From Megalobrama amblycephala (lineage: Eukaryota > Chordata > Actinopteri > Cypriniformes > Xenocyprididae): 64,000 bases of DNA. The stretch spans positions 5,517,582-5,581,581 of the forward strand of contig NC_063054.1 of NCBI RefSeq assembly GCF_018812025.1. The letters run 5' to 3'. This document shows positions 1 to 11,524 of the stretch, in pieces (within the stretch, counting starts at the first letter, position 1; every line of letters begins with the position of its first letter). The notes beneath the pieces are model-generated. The model saw only the letters and a list, made by a program, of their open reading frames with translations. It made no database searches and was not told the DNA's origin. Both the position numbers and the translations under genes were made by a program.

Positions 1-3000
1 TCTGCAGTTTTTCTGCAATGACATTTGAAATGGCAACGTTTTTTTTGGTCATGTGGCACACAATTACAGCAAGAAGTGTTTAAAAACATCTCGAGTACAC
101 AGTCGGTAAACATGCCAATAGACATCTGCGTCATTAACTAGAGAGATTTGCATTTATGGTGGGTTTCAGAAGTCTTAATCTACTTTTTAGCATAACAAAT
201 TGAGCTAATCTTGAATTTCAGAATTTAGTATGTTTGCATTTATGATATACTAAATGACACCTTACCTGTGTAGAGTATCTAACCAGTGATCCTTTAGCTC
301 AGGCAAACTGCAAGTGAGAGAACAGCATGGTGTAAGTCAGTAGTCCACAGAGAGTGTATCGCGCGTGATTATGTTGTGAATATGAAGAGGCCACACACGC
401 TCGACCTCTTTACAACAAAAAGGGCAGGAAAGTCTCAGTGAGTCATGAGGACAGGAAGCAGCATCACAGTTACAGACAGCTACCACTTCCTCATTTCAGA
501 GTGTGGCTAGGCGACAAGTGGAAAGTTTATCTGTGCGACTTGCAGTTCATTTTTGAAAGTTAGATTAGGCCTAATGAAATGCGTAGGAAGGAAGACTGTG
601 AAGTGTGTGTAAACATTTATATTTTTGGAATAGTGTGAAGCATGGACCTTTTCTGCAGAAAAAAGATGACTAACATCTTTTTTAAAATCTTTCTCTCATC
701 TTGTTTTAGACTTGGTTAGGTGCATAAATGAAAGATACACATTCAAAGCTATTTGAATTATCCACTGTATATGTTTTATGAAATGCCAATACTAAACACT
801 AACATTTTGTTAATCACAGTGTACAAAAAAAAATACAGGGGAGGGGCAGGGGAGGGTGGGGTAAGATGAGCCACTTATGTGGTCCTCAAGATAAGGGAAA
901 ATGAGGCAGAAGTACAATAAAAGTATCTTGTTTCCTATCATTTTAAATGATCAGAACACAACTATGACAAAGGGCTCTAAAAAATATGGCTTCTTATAAA
1001 AAGTGTTCCTGTGGCTCAATTTACCCCAAGTTAGGGGTAAATTTATCCGAGTCAGTGGATAAGTTACACCATTTGGGTGTAAACTGACCATCTAACTGAA
1101 TCTGAATCAAACCCATATGAAATTGTAAATATAAATGGTATCTTTTAAACACTAATTTAATAATAAAATTGACAACATAAATCCAACAAAATGAAGTTGA
1201 AATTTCAATATCTTTAATTGTTTGCAAAATGTTAAGTCAAATTAAATAAAAACTACATTAAAATGAATGAATAAATGTCACTGAAACTAATAAACATTTT
1301 AGTTAAAAGGTTCCTGGCATGGTAGTTTTTCTGCAATGTTGACCATGTTAAGCCATTAGAGACTACAGGTGGTAAGATATATATGATTAAGCATCTTCTG
1401 GTTCGTATCAGAGAAGGATTTGGTGTACTTGTACACTGTTTCTATCAACTAAACTCAAGGAAAAAATGGGGTGGGGGGAGATCAACTAAACCAGTTGTAT
1501 AATATTACATTGAAATGATACCAGTGTATACTTCAGAAATGTAACTTAACTTCAGCGCCTTATAGTGGGGTAAGTTAAAATGCTGGCTTAATTTACAGGG
1601 AGTAAGGGCTGATTTCAAATATCAACAGTGTTCAACAATGATTCTCAAAAATCACTTACTGCACAATTTAAGTGCAAACTTAATGTAATGTTTTCTGACA
1701 CTTAGGGCCAGATTTACTAAACAGAACAAATTAGCATGAGACCACAATCCTATGAAAGTGCCGAAGAGACTCAGCAGCAAAGTAAATTAGCGTAGGAATG
1801 CAAAAAAGCAGAGCCGATGATAATCAGTTAAAACAATCAGAGCTGATGATAATCAGTTGCGGCTAATCAATTAACAAAACAGGCACAGCCAATTAAATAT
1901 AATATGTCTTGGCAAATGAAGTATCCGGATAACATCTTCCTCTATTTTCTTCCAAGTGGAGAAAATTCTAGCAGCAACTATCGCATCCTTGTCAAGTGTA
2001 AAATGGGTTAAGACATTCTTTTTTGGGGCATTAAATAATGGTGCAAACAAGAGCAGACTTAGTGATTTGTGGGCCCTAAGCACTTCTAGGTTTGGGGCCC
2101 CAACACACTACACACCCTTTTACCTTTCTTGTCTCTTTCTAAAACCACTAAACGTTTTTTGTGTTGGTAAACAAACTGTCCATCAAATCTTAATGCAAAG
2201 TAATCTGTAGAGGATGTTCAATTTTCTTTAAGTGAAATAAAACAATGAATAACAAATTCACAAATAATAATAATAATAATCCTAAATGAACTATAGCTCA
2301 CAGCGCTCATTGTCTGACAGTTATTTTGTCCAGAAAGCAGGGTTGTCAATCATTAACATCTGTGTTAAAACATTGTCATTTTCGGGGGCCAGGACAGAGG
2401 TAAAACTCATCACTGTGTCTGACAGGAGAGGGGCTGTTGCAGGGCTGACGGTGTTTGGGCAGTTTGGCCACATTCTTTTTTCTCATTTTTTTTTTTCCTG
2501 TTCCACTGGGGAAGCTGCATTTTATTATTAATTTATTCCTGACAACTTTAACTTTGACTTTTTTTGGCTGATAATGTTTCACTCGCGCTAGCTCTAGGCA
2601 CTACTAACTCTGCTGTAACTTTCTCTCTAACTCTGGCTAGTGCCAAGCTGCTCGTGCAAGTGCAGTACTAATGCAATGGTCCATTAATCCATGATAGGGT
2701 GGCCGCATTCTCAAAGATGTAATTATAATGTTAAAACTTTAATATCCTGACCATACAAAATATTATATGTCCTTTAGTATGTTAGTCAACACATCGAAAA
2801 TAAGTGTACTTCTTTAAAGCATCACAAAAGATTATTAAAAATGCATGATTTGAAGTACACTACAATTGCACATTCAATGCAGTTAGTATAAGTAAATCAT
2901 GCAGTTACTTTAAGTAAATCATACATTTCCATTACGTGTTGCGGTAGGCTTATTATTGGAAAGACCTCTACTGGTTTTGAAAACATGTGACTAAATTCAC

Positions 3001-3140
3001 AACTGAACTTCACTATTCCTTATACTAACTGCCCTTTGATGCTGATGGCAGATATTCACTGACTTCCCTTTATTGGCTTTTGTCTAAAACCACACATTCA
3101 TGCTTAACACTATAAGTAAATGAAATATTGCTTAATATAG
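1..3140. other. AT-rich non-coding stretch, probable downstream intron of the ARHGAP20-like gene
   Basis: No open frame here resembles a known protein and I could not find a continuation of the PH-domain gene that runs leftward off 6115. Sequence is AT-rich with short homopolymers and a TAA run near 2264-2280. Assignment as intron is inference from the unfinished reading frame at 6115; an unrecognised small exon could be hidden. Confidence 0.4.
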
Positions 3141-3935
3141 CTGCAAGTAGCGATGACGGGCCCAAGCAATGATTTTACACGAAATGAGGCACTTCCTTTT
3201 TTATCCTTACTTTAATCCCTCACCATGGCAACATGTTTGAGATATCCTATAATCAGTTAGCATCTTCAGTGTCTTTGTTTCATGTTGAGTTTGAGTGGGG
3301 ATTACATGAATCTCCTATGAGGAGTAGTTAAAAGCTCGATTATTCAAAAAATCCACATTTAAACTAAATTATCTGACTTCCTGTTGGTCGGAGCTAATGA
3401 CTGTAAATTAGAAAGTTGTTCGGTTTGATGAGAACAATATCTGTATAGAGCTTGATGACTGTAGGTAATCACCAAACGTTTGTCAAAAGGTGGCATTTCT
3501 AAGGCTTTGCCCATGTCTACTGGCCAACAACTTTGATGTGTGGGTCGAGTTTCATGCAATTTGAAGCATGCTAAGAGCCTCAAAAACACTCAAAAATATT
3601 ATAAAAGTTTGACATGTTGCCATGGCAACAGTATTTAAGATATAAAGATTCCTTTCACAGGTCTACATCTGCCACATTATTCTGATGAAGTTTGAAGCGA
3701 ACTGGGTAAAAATAATATGCCGATTTCAAATCATTTTGAAAGTGACACTTCCTGTTGCCAGTTGGTGGCGCTATGACTTTGACTCATAATAGTCATATAT
3801 GTGTGCTACAGGGGTGTGCCATACAACCATATAAAAGGGTGTGCCACGGAGTCCCCACACGACCCCCTCATGACAACTTCTGTCCGGCCCTGATGGCCGA
3901 CATTTCCTATGTGTGTGCAAAGTTTCAAGAGTTTT
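3141..3935. repeat. Dispersed fish repeat (unclassified)
   Basis: The block opens with a phrase built around 'gatgacgggcccaagc' and later has 'ggtggcgctatgactttgac' and 'cacttcctgttgcc'. I recognise these phrases as recurring in cyprinid non-coding DNA. I see no coding capacity and no clear terminal repeats, so I cannot name the class. Boundaries are approximate. Confidence 0.4.
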
Positions 3936-4079
3936 TGAGCATGTTAACCCTTAAACAGGCAAGAGTGGAAAATGATAAGCAAAAAATATTTTCATGTCAT
4001 TTTTTATATCATCTGAGCTTAAGTAAAACATATCCAAAAGAATTTTTGAAATATTTGATATATTTTGGATTTTATGAGT

Positions 4080-5100
4080 TGTGACTCCCAGGTCACTTTG
4101 CCTGATTAGGGTATAAAAAAGGACCAAGTCATTAATCTGTTAACTGTTACTGGCCTACTTGCCACTGCATGCTTAAAACAATTATATCCTATACTTTACC
4201 TGATGTAATGTTGACAAATTATATATCATTCAAAAGCTTACGAACTCAAGATTCAGCTTGTGAAAACCATTTTGAAATCGGACCTTGCTTTACCATAAAA
4301 ATGGTACTTTAATTTCTTTTAGCAAGCTCCTCACCTAGTGGGTGGTGTCAGGTTTTGTATTACACAATTTATTTGAACTACTTTATAAAAAAAAAAAAAA
4401 ACTTTTCTAATCTTGACAAAACACATATCATCGGAAAGTTCTGAGTCTCACGGTCCCATCTGCCAACTGTTTTTTGATATTGAGACTGAAATGTATAAAT
4501 TTGATACAGGAGAATGCATAAAAAAACACCCAGTGGCTATTTTTGGTACAACACCTAAAAATCTCATGGGAAGTTACATTTTGTGATATCAAATTAAAAT
4601 TTAGAACACAAATTGGTTAGACATATGACTTTGATTTGATAGTAATTTTAGAGTAAAAATTATTTTGTAAAATATATATTTTATATAAAATATTTAGAGT
4701 ACATTTGATTTACAGTAAATGTAATCATTTTTTGAAGTTACTTTTTCTTTTTTTTAAAAGTCTAACTCTCCTTGCAGGTTGACAAAAACTTCATCATCTT
4801 TATCACTTGTCTCAGAATCTGAAGAGTTTTCTGGTATCTGCTCTATAACTTGCATCCTCTTTTCTCTACTCTCATTCCTTCTACCATAAAATGAGCTAGG
4901 TGTGAAGCCCTGAAAGAAAATATCCAGTTAAAAATACTAGGATATAGTCACCTAGACATACTAATATCAGTTTAACCTGTAACTTTTATAATTTGTAAAA
5001 AAAAAAAAAAAAAAATTACCTCAGAATACAAAGATGTTTAAAATTAGGGTTAATCCCTTTTTTATACCCTAAACAGGCAACGTGACTCAGGAGTCACATA
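4080..5100. mobile_element. DNA element with about 48-bp terminal inverted repeats
   Basis: The left end starts TGTGACTCC and reads through 'gattagggtataaaaaagg'. The right end (5054-5100) is its reverse complement with a few changes, ending GGAGTCACA in sense. A third partial copy of the end lies at 5554-5580. The interior carries a minus-strand coding relic (4754-4909) and AT-rich sequence. A TTAACCC at 3944 and GGGTTAA at 5047-5053 also suggest a piggyBac-type TTAA element, but the two pairs of boundaries disagree. Class is therefore unsettled. Confidence 0.5.
4754..4909 (-). pseudogene. Acidic 51-residue coding relic inside the 4.1-5.1 kb element
   Basis: A 3' splice acceptor-like TTTCAG at 4910-4915 (minus) opens a 51-codon frame ending in TAA. 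The peptide has a basic first third (GRRN...EKR) and then an acidic Ser/Asp/Glu-rich stretch (SSDSETSDKDDE). That acidic style is common at the N-terminus of piggyBac-type transposases. No catalytic DDE region is present, so if it is transposase it is only a fragment. It could instead be a chance ORF. Confidence 0.35.
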
Positions 5101-5302
5101 CATTTCAAAACGTGCTAAATAACAACATAAACAACATATGACTCAATTTTTTTCTTCAGCACTTCAGCACCTAAGACAATGTTCAGAATTAATGTTAGCA
5201 GTAATATAATTTTTTTCCCAAAAGAAAAGTAAGTTTAATATATAATTACCTAACTCAAAATCTGAATGTTCTCCAAGACTGGCAGCCATGTTGGATTTAG
5301 AT

Positions 5303-5416
5303 CAGGGGTGAGTTTCCCGAAAGCATCGTTGGTAAACCATGGTCGTAAGTCCCATTGAACTCTATTGGTAACGACGGAACTTGCGACCATAGTTCGCTTT
5401 GGGAAACGCACCCCAG
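5303..5416. mobile_element. Small palindromic MITE
   Basis: The left end CAGGGGTGAGTTTCCC is matched in inverted orientation by the right end GGGAAACGCACCCCAG (13 of 16 positions). The interior is also largely self-complementary (ccatggtcgtaagt versus acttgcgaccatag), so the whole 114 bp can fold into one hairpin. The CAGGGGTG-type end resembles hAT ends. I see no convincing 8-bp duplication at the flanks. Confidence 0.55.
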
Positions 5417-6114
5417 GCTGACTAATAGATCACTGAAAACTTGAAGCAAATCATGTGACCAGCATACTTGAGACAGACCAGGCATTGATAAATGATAAAA
5501 GGATTTAATAAAAAAAAATTTCTTATGCCCCAAAAAAGACAATAAAAACTATGTGACTCGTGGGTCACGTTGCCAAACGTGCCCGAAATGTGGAAAAAAA
5601 TAATTTAACCTTAGGAAAACAATAGGGCCTTTGACCCTAATGGCATACTCTCTAAAAAACAACCTTTTTCTATAAAAGACCATTTCTGGTTGTCTATTCT
5701 ATTATATTAAGGGTTTGTACTTGTTCAAGTCAGGCAATCTTTGTTTTAAAACTTACTCCTGAGTATTGCAACCAACACCTGTGAGAACACCTACTTAACC
5801 CCACTTTCACACAAGGCTTCGAAAAACACCTACTCATTCTCACATAATGACTACCTACGTCCTTTTACACCTGCTCTAATTGCCCTACACTTATCATCAT
5901 ACACTAGCAGTAACATCCTGACTACGTATTTTTTTTGGTTAGCAGCCTACTTTCAGCGTCAGACAGCATGCCCACAGACTACCCACATGCTTTGCTCGTT
6001 GTGCATGGTCTTGTGAACATGTTCTCATGAGTGTTCAATCTTCCTGGAGATCTTTTTTTCAGAGCTTAGTTCCAAACCAGTATTTTTTTTTTAATAAATA
6101 ATAAAAAACCTCAC

Positions 6115-6279
6115 CAGAACGACACCAGGCACAGAGAGACAGACCAAGCCAATACAAAGGAAGTCCTTAGATCAACATCTGTATCTTCGTCTTCTGCCTC
6201 CTCATCTTCATTTTCAAAGCTGCACACCCACAGGTCCTTTAGATCAATTCTGTGTTTCAGTCTGTAACTTGCATTTGAC
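6115..6279 (-). CDS. ARHGAP20-like Rho GTPase-activating protein, coding exon 4 (PH domain, second half)
   Basis: This 165-nt exon is bounded by a pyrimidine-rich CACAG acceptor above 6279 and a GTGAGG donor below 6115. It enters with one base completing the Lys codon left by the upstream exon and leaves with two bases (TG). It encodes the central and distal strands of a PH domain: SNASYRLKHRIDLKDLWV, an acidic insert (about 14 residues, mostly Glu/Asp), then TSFVLAWSVSLCLVSF. ARHGAP20 proteins have the same order, with a K-x-K-I-x-L-x-D-x-W strand followed by a SFVLGW strand. In-frame phasing with 10848-11018 supports the exon strongly. The next exon would lie at lower coordinates and was not recognised. 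RA and RhoGAP domains are therefore not visible. Confidence 0.75.
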
Positions 6280-8089
6280 CTGTGAGCACAGAAATATAGG
6301 TTATATTGTCTTGTTATGTTTTGCAATATGGTAATGATTTCCAAGAAATTTTATTTTAAATTTGCATAGGCATAATGTACAATTAACTTGTTATTATCGC
6401 AAAAAATCAACAATCAACAAAAAAAAATATATATATAATTAAAAATGTATTGTTTTTATATTAAAATTTCTTAAACCCTACACTTTAATGAGACACTTTT
6501 GCCTTTTACCTTACACTGGGTGGCCTATTGTAAGGTTTTTATTTTGTTTAATGGACTTTTAGTTTGTCCCACCTTGTTTTCATGTGTTCTGTTCCTGTTT
6601 CTTATGGTCCCTATTTTCCCATGCTGTGTTCCAATTTGCCTATACCACTTATACTACGCCCTAAAAGTATGTACTCTTTTTGTGAAGAAAAAGTACTTTT
6701 GAGTGTGTAGTAGAAAAGTATACAAGCTTTGGGACATAAAATTGCATCTTTAATGGATGCCATGTTTGTATTTTATTTATTTATTTATTTTTACTTTTTA
6801 TCCATCTTTCTGAACTGAATCCTCCTCCAAAGTGATTTTGAAAATCTACACTTCAAAAATCTAATCTTCTTTGGAAAAAGTAGATCATCAGACACACTTA
6901 ATCTAATCTCACATACTTGTTACTGATTATATTCATCACCTGTTTCTAGTTGAGTTGGGATCTTGTTTCCCTGTGTATTTATATGCCCTCAGTTTCATTA
7001 GTCATTGGTTCTGTATTATCTTTATGTTTAAAGCTGTTACATTTTCTCCTATGTGCCTAGATCTTTGTTTTGAGAATAAAACTTAAATGTTGCAGTTAGA
7101 TCTGGAGATTTGTCCCTCCATTGAAAGTAAATGTAACCAATACTTTGAAGCTTCAAAAAGATTGTGAAAGTGATCCAATCAATTGGTTTAATCCAAAGAC
7201 ACAACCATTTTATAATGACAGATTTCATTTAAACTTTAATTCACATATATAGAGCTCATCAAAAGGAATGTGAAATATACTTACTTCACATGCAAGAACA
7301 CACCTTATTGCTTTTTGCAGAAACTCAAACCATGTTTTAATTGCAGCACTTGGTGTGAGACAACTGTGCACATATACCAACAAATCTATTCCCTAAAAAT
7401 GATGGAAAATAATTTACTGAAGTTCAGGCATTCTGAATGTTCCCTATCTGCCTTTTTGACCTCGGCCCAAACAACGAAAAAAACATGATCATCTTCAAAA
7501 CAAAACTGAAACTCATAACCATGTCTTTTGAAACTATTGCATATGTTTTGAGACATGCTCATCCTTTAAAAGAAAAAGGAAAAAAGTAGCATCCTTGACA
7601 ACATTTTAAAAAGTAAACCAGATTATTAATTCACAAATTGCCATTGCACTTTATAACTGCATAGTCCAGGGAAATTTTACAGTTTCTAGTGGCAAGCAGG
7701 TGTTTGGGAAAGTACTGTAGTGGTTTTGTTTCTATTTACTATTGTGGGAGAAAAAAAGGACCTTTTATTCCAGGGTGTCACATTCATGTCTTGACTAGTT
7801 CAGTTTCATTGTCATGTTCTGTTTAGTTTAATTTGCATTGTTTTCCCTTTCACCATTTGCCTGATTGATGTAGTTACGCACCTGTTTCTTGTTCCGTTAA
7901 TCATTCCTTCTGTGTATTTAAGCCCTCATTTCTTTCTGTTCATCGTTCAATGACGTCAGTATTAATCTGTAGTGTGTTTTGCTATTACTGGTGTTTATTA
8001 AAAGTGTTCATCCTGCAACACGCATCATTCTCGTCATTTGGATTAAGTGACAACCATGACACAGGGGACCTTTAGCCCTGATGTATCTT

Positions 8090-8090
<1 letters not shown>
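6280..8090. other. Intron 3 of the ARHGAP20-like gene (part), no features recognised
   Basis: AT-rich sequence without splice-bounded conserved frames. It includes an ATTT-rich patch near 6770-6790 and otherwise nothing I can name. Confidence 0.5.

Positions 8091-8130
<40 letters not shown>
8091..8130. repeat. (ATC)n microsatellite
   Basis: Perfect ATC trinucleotide tract, about 13 units. It produces a poly-His run in one reading frame that is not a real protein. Confidence 0.95.
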
Positions 8131-8244
8131 CCTCCATCAGATTAGACTGAATTTGAATGTATCATACCAAGTCTTCAACTTTTTTATATTTTATTTCACT
8201 ATATTCATATATAACTTAAAAGTTAATGAAACATACGCAGAGCC

Positions 8245-8745
8245 TGGTCTCATTGTTAATACGTAGTTATAAAGACGTAACTTTCAAAGACACAAAACAT
8301 ACATTTTTGTACGTTTAGAAAAGTGCTGAAATGTACAATATTGACATATTTATAGCACTAAAACGTAAAAATACTTACGTAAATACTAACACGTAAAATA
8401 TTTACGAATCTTTCATGTCATAAAGATGTATATGTATAATTTTCCCTTTATCATTTTATAAATAAATGCAAGATCCCTAAACCCCATCCCGAACCTAAAC
8501 ATAACCATACCCACGTGCACTCATTTCAAATGTCAATCCACTGAAACACGGCATGTCGCAATCTGTGACAAAGCAGGTGAGAACCAATAAGCGTTCGATA
8601 TCAATGCCATAAACCATGTTGAAAAGGTTCTCAAGGGCGCAACTTTCAAATTTACAAATTTTCAAAAATACGTCAATATTGTAAATGTACGTGTGGTAGA
8701 ACCACATTTTACGTAAAAAAACACGTAAGGTATTCTCATGAGATC
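8245..8745. mobile_element. Inverted-repeat DNA element rich in ACGTAA motifs
   Basis: The left end (TGGTCTCATTGTTAATACGT) and the right end in reverse complement (GATCTCATGAGAATACCTTACG) are similar. Inner segments also match in inverted orientation: TACAATATTGACATATTT on the left versus CAATATTGACGTATTTT in the complement of the right. No coding sequence is evident. It is probably a non-autonomous DNA transposon; the superfamily is not determined. Confidence 0.5.
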
Positions 8746-9588
8746 ACATTGCAGTGCCAGCATTTATTTTAAATGCCACATTTAGAAAAAAAAAAAGGAA
8801 GTAGCTGAATTCCCCTATTTCTGTGACATTGTTATTTCATTAAGTTTGGCTAAAGGACACTATTTAAAAAGTTGCAAAATCTTGAAAACTAAACCATGAG
8901 AAAACAAATTCACCCAACCGTGTGTGCATTCTATGTGTTGCTTAAGTTATGATTTAACACTTTTTTATTTGTTATTTTTGTTCCTCCAGCACCTCTGATA
9001 GATTGTTAAGCAACGGGTATTGCATAAGCCTCACCATGGGTCCTGCGTTATGTAATAGCAACGGTTCTCTGCCGATTAAAGGAGCTTCTATGGTGTCTTG
9101 GGTCACTTGTTTTCACCATTAAAACTCATTGGAATTTATCTGATTTGTTTCTTCACTAACTACAGAAGAGATTATTGTCTTTCTGAGATCCTGAATGGGA
9201 GTTTACAAGTATTGACCGAATGGCCGAATCATGCAAGCATCCAATATATTCTCTCAAGGTCAGACAGTCAATACAGAAAGAACCAGTCAATACAGAAGTA
9301 GCAACAGAGATACTATGTGTGCAGAAGAGTTATAATCAAACCTACATTAAATCTCTAGGCTGTCTAGGGGAAAAACACACATAAAGGTCAACAAGTTTAC
9401 ACATGACAACTAAACAAGAGCTTGCCAGAGCCCAGCTAGTGCTTTAGACATGTGCCAGAGATGTTCAAATTGCTTCCATTGTGCAGCTTTAAATAGTTTT
9501 TTCTTTCTTTATTTCCCTTTTTTTGTACATTTTATTTTGTACAAACCCAAAAATATAATTTAATCCTTACACAAATTCTTATCTAAAC

Positions 9589-9591
<3 letters not shown>

Positions 9592-9649
<58 letters not shown>

Positions 9650-9656
9650 TTTTTTT
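9592..9656. repeat. (TA)n followed by poly-T
   Basis: About 20 TA units followed by a run of about 24 T, in the first copy of the 305-bp duplication. Confidence 0.95.
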
Positions 9657-9894
9657 AGACCTGTTGTATCCTAATCATGAATTAATGAATTTATAATGTG
9701 GGTCAGCACTTTAAGGAATGCATATTAAAATTGTGGTAAAGATAATAATTTGACATGTGCCAGAGATGTTCAAATTGCTTCCATTGTGCAGCTTTAAATA
9801 GTTTTTTCTTTCTTTATTTCCCTTTTTTTGTACATTTTATTTTGTACAAACCCAAAAATATAATTTAATCCTTACACAAATTCTTATCTAAACG

Positions 9895-9895
<1 letters not shown>

Positions 9896-9970
<75 letters not shown>
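9896..9970. repeat. (TA)n followed by poly-T
   Basis: Longer version of the preceding tract, in the second copy of the duplication. Confidence 0.95.
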
Positions 9971-9974
<4 letters not shown>

Positions 9975-10227
9975 TAAAGATACAGAAATCCTAAAAATCC
10001 TTCTAGACCTGTTGTATCCTAATCATGAATTAATGAATTTATAATGTGGGTCAGCACTTTAAGGAATGCATATTAAAATTGTGGTAAAGATAATAATTTA
10101 ACAATAAAGAATCTGAAATATATTCATGAATCATACATAAATCAGTAGGGCTTTATTCTTTATCAAAACAGACTATAAAACATAGAGGATTTTCAAAATA
10201 ATAATAATAATAACAAAAAATAGTAAA

Positions 10228-10297
10228 ACTCTTTATATTAGGTGTCTTTAACTTCTGTGTACTCAAACAAACACACACACATGCACGCACGCACACG

Positions 10298-10349
<52 letters not shown>

Positions 10350-10635
10350 GTACCCACATTGTACCCATTATATTGCAAAACCCTTTGCTACTATTGAGGT
10401 GGGATATGGTTAAGGTTAGAGACAGGTTTGGTGGTATGGGTGGGTTAAAGGGTGAGGGAAGTGTCAAAATTGTAATTATAGATGTAATTACAGATGTAGT
10501 TAGTTACATATGTAATTACATTCAGAATGTTAATACAATGTAAAAACATGTATTTATGTACACAATAAGTGCATTGAATCAATGGTTAGTTTAAATGTTA
10601 GTACATAGTTAAAGACACAATATAAAGTGGGCCCA
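10228..10635. mobile_element. Diverged copy of the GGTCCCACTTTATATT MITE family, invaded by a CA repeat
   Basis: The right end '...aatataaagtgggccc' and the interior match the intact copy at 24516-24885 over much of their length and in the same order. Shared interior phrases include 'ttgcaaaac', 'gaggtgggata', 'ttggtggtatgggt' and 'acacaataagtgcattg'. The left end is eroded. An (AC)n tract now sits where the other copy has 'aagtacaatgtacttatt'. Confidence 0.7.
10268..10347. repeat. (CA)n microsatellite
   Basis: About 80 bp of AC repeat with GCAC interruptions at its left side, lying inside the MITE copy. Confidence 0.95.
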
Positions 10636-10847
10636 AAATAATTTTAGCCTCATCTAAATTAGACTGAATGTCTTTGGGGAAATCCCATCACAATCGTTGT
10701 TTGCTGGGTGATTCCCATTTCATGCCAAAACTGAAAGCAACTCTAAATATAGTAGGATGGTTTATGGTCACTTTTAGTGTGTAATGCACATTAGTTAGCG
10801 TGCATGTTTGTGTATGTGCGCTAACCTGAAGAATTCACAATTCTTAC

Positions 10848-11018
10848 TTGAGCTTGGCAATGACCAGGGCGTCACTGAGGAGGAACAGGTGTCTTTCCCT
10901 GGTCTTCAGTCCTTCGGTCAGCTGAGCACATTCATCCAGAATCAGCTCTGAGTTCTCATTGGTTAATCCCAGCACAAAGGGACACTGATCCACTGCCACC
11001 AGACATGGAGCTTCCTCC
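10848..11018 (-). CDS. ARHGAP20-like Rho GTPase-activating protein, coding exon 3 (start of PH domain)
   Basis: A 171-nt exon with acceptor TTTTCAG (above 11018) and donor GTAAGA (below 10848). It enters by completing an Arg codon (AG|G) from the exon at 12804-12889 and leaves as AA|G. It reads EEAPCLVAVDQCPFVLG, then a PH-domain opening with the motif LTEGLKTRERHLFLLSDALV. In PH domains of the ARHGAP20 family this is the first beta hairpin: L-x-x-G-L-x-x-x-x-R-H-L-F-L-F-x-D. Those domains place the protein at phosphoinositide membranes or bind small GTPases; that is family knowledge, not visible here. Splice phases with both neighbours are consistent. The exact paralogue is uncertain. Confidence 0.8.
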
Positions 11019-11461
11019 CTGAAAATGAGAGAATTTCTCACTTTAAACCACCAATGCAACAACTTTGACCACAGATGAATGAAATAAAAGTACGATTGGG
11101 AAAATCCAATAGTGTGTGGTTGCATTGGGTGAAAAGCGCTTTGTAAAATATCAATGAATTATTCTTTGTAGTGAGTCATACAGTTTTCTAACTCAGTTAA
11201 AATATTTAATCCATGTAACTGTCACATCAGGGCATACAAGATGAAGAGCAGGGGATCTAATTGCAGTAATACTTTAGTTTACACAAAAAGAAAGAAGATA
11301 ATCCAAAAACAAGGAATGTTACAGCTTTTTAAAACAAACACGACACCAAACAAGATAATGAGAACTGAACAAGAAACAGGTGATGAACATAATCAGTAAC
11401 CAAGGGAACCAAGGGGAACCAAGTTCACAAAAGAACAACAGTAGTTATTGTGTTTTTCACA

Positions 11462-11464
<3 letters not shown>

Positions 11465-11511
<47 letters not shown>
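11465..11511. repeat. (CA)n microsatellite
   Basis: Perfect CA tract ending 13 bp before the Tc1 element's left end. Confidence 0.95.
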
Positions 11512-11512
<1 letters not shown>

Positions 11513-11524
11513 CATATTGTATAT

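Larger units (their letters stand above)
9447..10100. repeat. Tandem duplication, unit about 305-350 bp
   Basis: A segment beginning GACATGTGCCAGAGATG at 9447 recurs at 9752 with near identity. It runs through the same TA/poly-T tract and on to 'gtggtaaagataataattt'. The second copy (9752-10100) is longer: its TA and T tracts are longer, and it has about 40 bp (ACAATAAAGATACAGAAATC...) that the first lacks. The duplication looks recent. Confidence 0.9.

Noticed and set aside
8081..8266. Poly-His ORF
   Set aside because: Product of the (ATC)n microsatellite with no coding context.
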